This document shows positions 61,702 through 64,000 of a stretch of DNA of 64,000 bases, piece after piece (the stretch's first letter is position 1; every line of letters starts with the position of its first letter). The notes beneath the pieces are model-generated. The model worked only from the letters and a program-made list of their open reading frames with translations. It ran no database searches and was not told the DNA's origin. The position numbers were made by a program, and so were the translations under genes. Source of the DNA: Epilithonimonas caeni DSM 17710. GTDB lineage: Bacteria > Bacteroidota > Bacteroidia > Flavobacteriales > Weeksellaceae. The stretch is from positions 21,831 to 85,830 of the forward strand of contig NZ_AUFK01000002.1 in the NCBI RefSeq assembly GCF_000426465.1, in the 5' to 3' direction.

Positions 61702-63639
61702 ATGAAACAGCTTTATGTATTTTTGATTGTTTTCTTAACAATTGATACAGTTTTCGGTCAATTTGGTAATGTTGACAGGAAAGGTTTGATAGAATCAGAG
61801 ATGAAAGCCGCATCGAGGTCGGCCTTGGATGTAAATGTCAACCCAAATACACTGAACTATGATCTGCAGTATGTAAGGTTGGAGCTTGATCTGGACCCGA
61901 CCCAACAATATGTTTCCGGGACAATGACCTCCCATTTCAAGATGTTGGCCAATTCTCCTGATATATATTTTGACCTTGCTAATAATCTGACTGTTTCCAA
62001 TGTGAAATACCATGGGCAGAATCTGACGTTCCAGCAATTGAATACCGATGAGATCAGAATAAGTTTCCCTGCTTCCTTGACTGCCCAGACCACGGATTCT
62101 TTGTATATAACCTATAGTGGAGTTCCAGATGCAAGTGCTGATTCCTTTTCGGCAGATTTTACACCTGCCGGGGATCCTATTTTAGCAACTTTGTCTGAGC
62201 CTTTCGGCGCAAGAGAATGGTGGCCGACAAAACAAAGTATGAACGATAAAATAGAGAAGATGGACATTAAAATTACCACACCAGCACAATATACAGTGGG
62301 CTCCAATGGGAAATTGATGTCAGAAACTATTTTGGGAAATGGAAAAAAACTGACTTACTGGCAAACTAATTACCCGATTGCGGCTTATCTTTTTGCTTTG
62401 GGAATTTCCAATTATACGAAAGTCAATTCTACAATTACTACATCAGAAAGCAGTTTTCCGTTTGTAAATTATCTTTATCCTGCAACGGCAGCGGATGCAA
62501 ATAGTCAGTATGGTTTGGCCTGGACACCTGATTGTATGCAAAATTTCGAAACCAATTTTGGACCTTATCCTTTCCGAAATGAAAAATACGGGCATATGCA
62601 ATTCAATTGGGGCGGTGGGATGGAGCATCAAACAATGACCTCGATGATCAATTTTGGACAAGGTCTTATTGCGCACGAACTGGCACATCAATGGTTTGGA
62701 GATAAATTGACTTGCGGTAGCTGGAATGATATCTGGCTGAACGAAGGTTTTGCTACATTCGGAGAACATGTTACTTATGAAAAACTACTTATGCCGCCAA
62801 GTACATTTCAAAGTTATCTGGCTAACGAAATCGGTTATATAACTAGTGAGGCAGGAGGAAGTGTCTATATACCGGAATCTTCACAACTGGATTTTAACAG
62901 GATCTTTAACGGGAGATTATCGTATTCAAAAGGTGGTTTTGTATTGAGGATGATCAAGTGGATTCTTGGTGATGATCAGTTTTATGCCATGTTAAAAGCT
63001 TACCAGAATAATCCTGCCTTTGTTTATAATTATGTGAAAACCTCAGACTTCAAGAATTTTCTGAGTTCTTATACAGGAAAAGATTTTACAGAATTCTTTA
63101 ATGATTGGATCTATGGAGAAGGTTATCCAACCTATCAGATCCGATGGATGCAAAATGCAGCTACCAAACAATTGACGTTCAAGGTTGGGCAGACAAGAAG
63201 CAGTCCTTCTGTAAGCTTTTTCGAAATGCCTTTGCCGATCAAAGTATCAGGTTCGGGCGGGCAAACAGCTTATTTTGTCTTGGACAATACTTCCAATAAT
63301 CAATATTTTACACAAGACGTTGGTTTCACAGTAACAAGTGTTACATTCAATTATGAAAATCAGATCATTACAAAAGGTTCTACAGTAATTAAAGATAATA
63401 ATCTTGCAGTTAATGATACCAATCAAAAAAACATCAATGTCTATCCGAATCCAGCCAAATCCTCGATCAAAATTTCCGGTTTGGTAAAATCAGCAGATTA
63501 CGAATTATTCTCAGTTGACGGGAAATTGGTCAAAAAAGGTACTACATATCCCGATTCCGAAATCAACATTTCGACCTTGGTCAAGGGAGCTTATGTTTTG
63601 AAGTTCAATGACCAGTCAGTTAAGATTATAAAAGAATAA
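61702..63639 (+). CDS. Secreted M1 aminopeptidase with T9SS tail
   Basis: The 645-residue protein has a signal peptide (MKQLYVFLIVFLTIDTVFGQ), an M1 N-terminal domain, the exopeptidase segment GGMEHQTM near residue 300, and the zinc motif HELAHQWFGD near 325 with NEGFATFGEH 18 residues later. The Asn of GGMEN is replaced by His. The last 75 residues are a type IX secretion sorting domain (NVYPNPAKSSIKIS, then LVKGAYVLKF). It is therefore exported and probably attached to the surface or released. The ATG at 61702 is chosen for its signal peptide. Confidence 0.9.
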   Translation: MKQLYVFLIVFLTIDTVFGQFGNVDRKGLIESEMKAASRSALDVNVNPNTLNYDLQYVRLELDLDPTQQYVSGTMTSHFKMLANSPDIYFDLANNLTVSNVKYHGQNLTFQQLNTDEIRISFPASLTAQTTDSLYITYSGVPDASADSFSADFTPAGDPILATLSEPFGAREWWPTKQSMNDKIEKMDIKITTPAQYTVGSNGKLMSETILGNGKKLTYWQTNYPIAAYLFALGISNYTKVNSTITTSESSFPFVNYLYPATAADANSQYGLAWTPDCMQNFETNFGPYPFRNEKYGHMQFNWGGGMEHQTMTSMINFGQGLIAHELAHQWFGDKLTCGSWNDIWLNEGFATFGEHVTYEKLLMPPSTFQSYLANEIGYITSEAGGSVYIPESSQLDFNRIFNGRLSYSKGGFVLRMIKWILGDDQFYAMLKAYQNNPAFVYNYVKTSDFKNFLSSYTGKDFTEFFNDWIYGEGYPTYQIRWMQNAATKQLTFKVGQTRSSPSVSFFEMPLPIKVSGSGGQTAYFVLDNTSNNQYFTQDVGFTVTSVTFNYENQIITKGSTVIKDNNLAVNDTNQKNINVYPNPAKSSIKISGLVKSADYELFSVDGKLVKKGTTYPDSEINISTLVKGAYVLKFNDQSVKIIKE

Positions 63640-63683
63640 TTAAAAAGTTAATATATCACAAAAAAGCACTTTATAACGTAGTC

Positions 63684-63712
63684 ATGGTCGGAAGAAATTC
63701 CGACCATTTTTT
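63684..63712 (+). terminator. Terminator beside the IS element
   Basis: ATGGTCGG (63684-63691) pairs with CCGACCAT (63700-63707), followed by TTTTT. It ends the aminopeptidase transcript and also touches the transposase stop. Confidence 0.7.
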
Positions 63713-64000
63713 ATGTTTTAAAAACTTTACCTGGGTCGCCTCCTGCAAATATGATTAGAATAGCAGTTATCATATCCCGGAGCTCCATGGCTATTCGTCT
63801 TTTAGCGGTTTTGTAGCCCAGATTATTGGCTTTTTTGTAGATCAACAAAAGCATCGCTGCAATCATTGTCATATAGACCATCACTTCAATCCCGTTCTTG
63901 TTCATTGAAACCAGGTGACTTAGGTTGAGTTCCTGTTTCAGGAACCTGAAAAACACTTCAATGTCCCACCGCTTTCTGTAATAATCAGAAATTTCCTTGG
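63711..64000 (-). CDS. IS4-family transposase, C-terminal part
   Basis: The visible 96 residues enter from the window edge. They include the YREK signature: Y, then R three residues on, E four residues further, K seven further, within YYRKRWDIEVFFRFLKQEL, which is typical of IS4-family DDE transposases. The rest is helical (GIEVMVYMTMIAAMLLLIYK) and ends with GGDPGKVFKT. The 5' end lies beyond position 64000. Confidence 0.85.
   Translation of the reverse strand, partial: KEISDYYRKRWDIEVFFRFLKQELNLSHLVSMNKNGIEVMVYMTMIAAMLLLIYKKANNLGYKTAKRRIAMELRDMITAILIIFAGGDPGKVFKT

Noticed and set aside
1..64000. CRISPR arrays or a diversity-generating retroelement
   Set aside because: No regularly spaced repeats with spacers and no reverse transcriptase were found.

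Overview
The window looks like a chromosome segment from a low-GC Bacteroidota of the Flavobacteriia, most like Chryseobacterium and its relatives (Weeksellaceae). The signs are promoters of the TAnnTTTG type, few clear Shine-Dalgarno sites, lipoprotein signals of Bacteroidota type, a secreted M1 aminopeptidase with a type IX secretion tail, and conserved Bacteroidota families (DUF5606, RuvX, PriA, PBP4). The genus is inferred from family resemblance; no search was run.

Region 1 (1 to about 29.57 kb) is the right part of a siphovirus-like prophage. In order it holds a nuclease tail, the small terminase, a 670-nt structured RNA tract with two tRNA-like modules, small genes, the large terminase, a Com-like zinc protein, an exonuclease, a second structured RNA, portal, prohead protease, major capsid protein, connector genes, a tail tube candidate, tail chaperone candidates, the tape measure gene, an inserted lipoprotein gene with its own transcription signals, tail tip and fibre genes, and a lysis cassette (holin, one-piece spanin, M15 endolysin). 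It closes with hicAB and a tyrosine integrase beside a CAT-anticodon tRNA. The left end lies outside the window.

Region 2 (about 30.0 to 47.6 kb) is a defence island read entirely on the minus strand except for a large serine recombinase at its right end. It holds a complete type I Wadjet operon (jetABCD), a SymE-like toxin, an AAA_13 ATPase resembling RloC/PrrC anticodon nucleases, and sbcCD. The jet and sbcCD genes look richer in G+C than the surrounding chromosome, and the AAA_13 gene between them is AT-rich, so the island appears assembled in more than one step.

Region 3 (47.8 to 64 kb) is ordinary chromosome: tRNA-Leu, an MBL-fold hydrolase, a GAF protein, a metal-receptor protein, DUF5606, def-ruvX, an ECF sigma factor with a membrane partner, an ABC ATPase, priA, a PBP4-type peptidase, the M1 aminopeptidase, and the 3' part of an IS4-family transposase. 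Intergenic DNA here carries several small repeat families.

The observations most worth following are the structured RNA tract in the prophage, three phage genes that share a leader motif but lack a usable in-frame start codon, and the composite Wadjet/SbcCD/AAA_13/SymE island.
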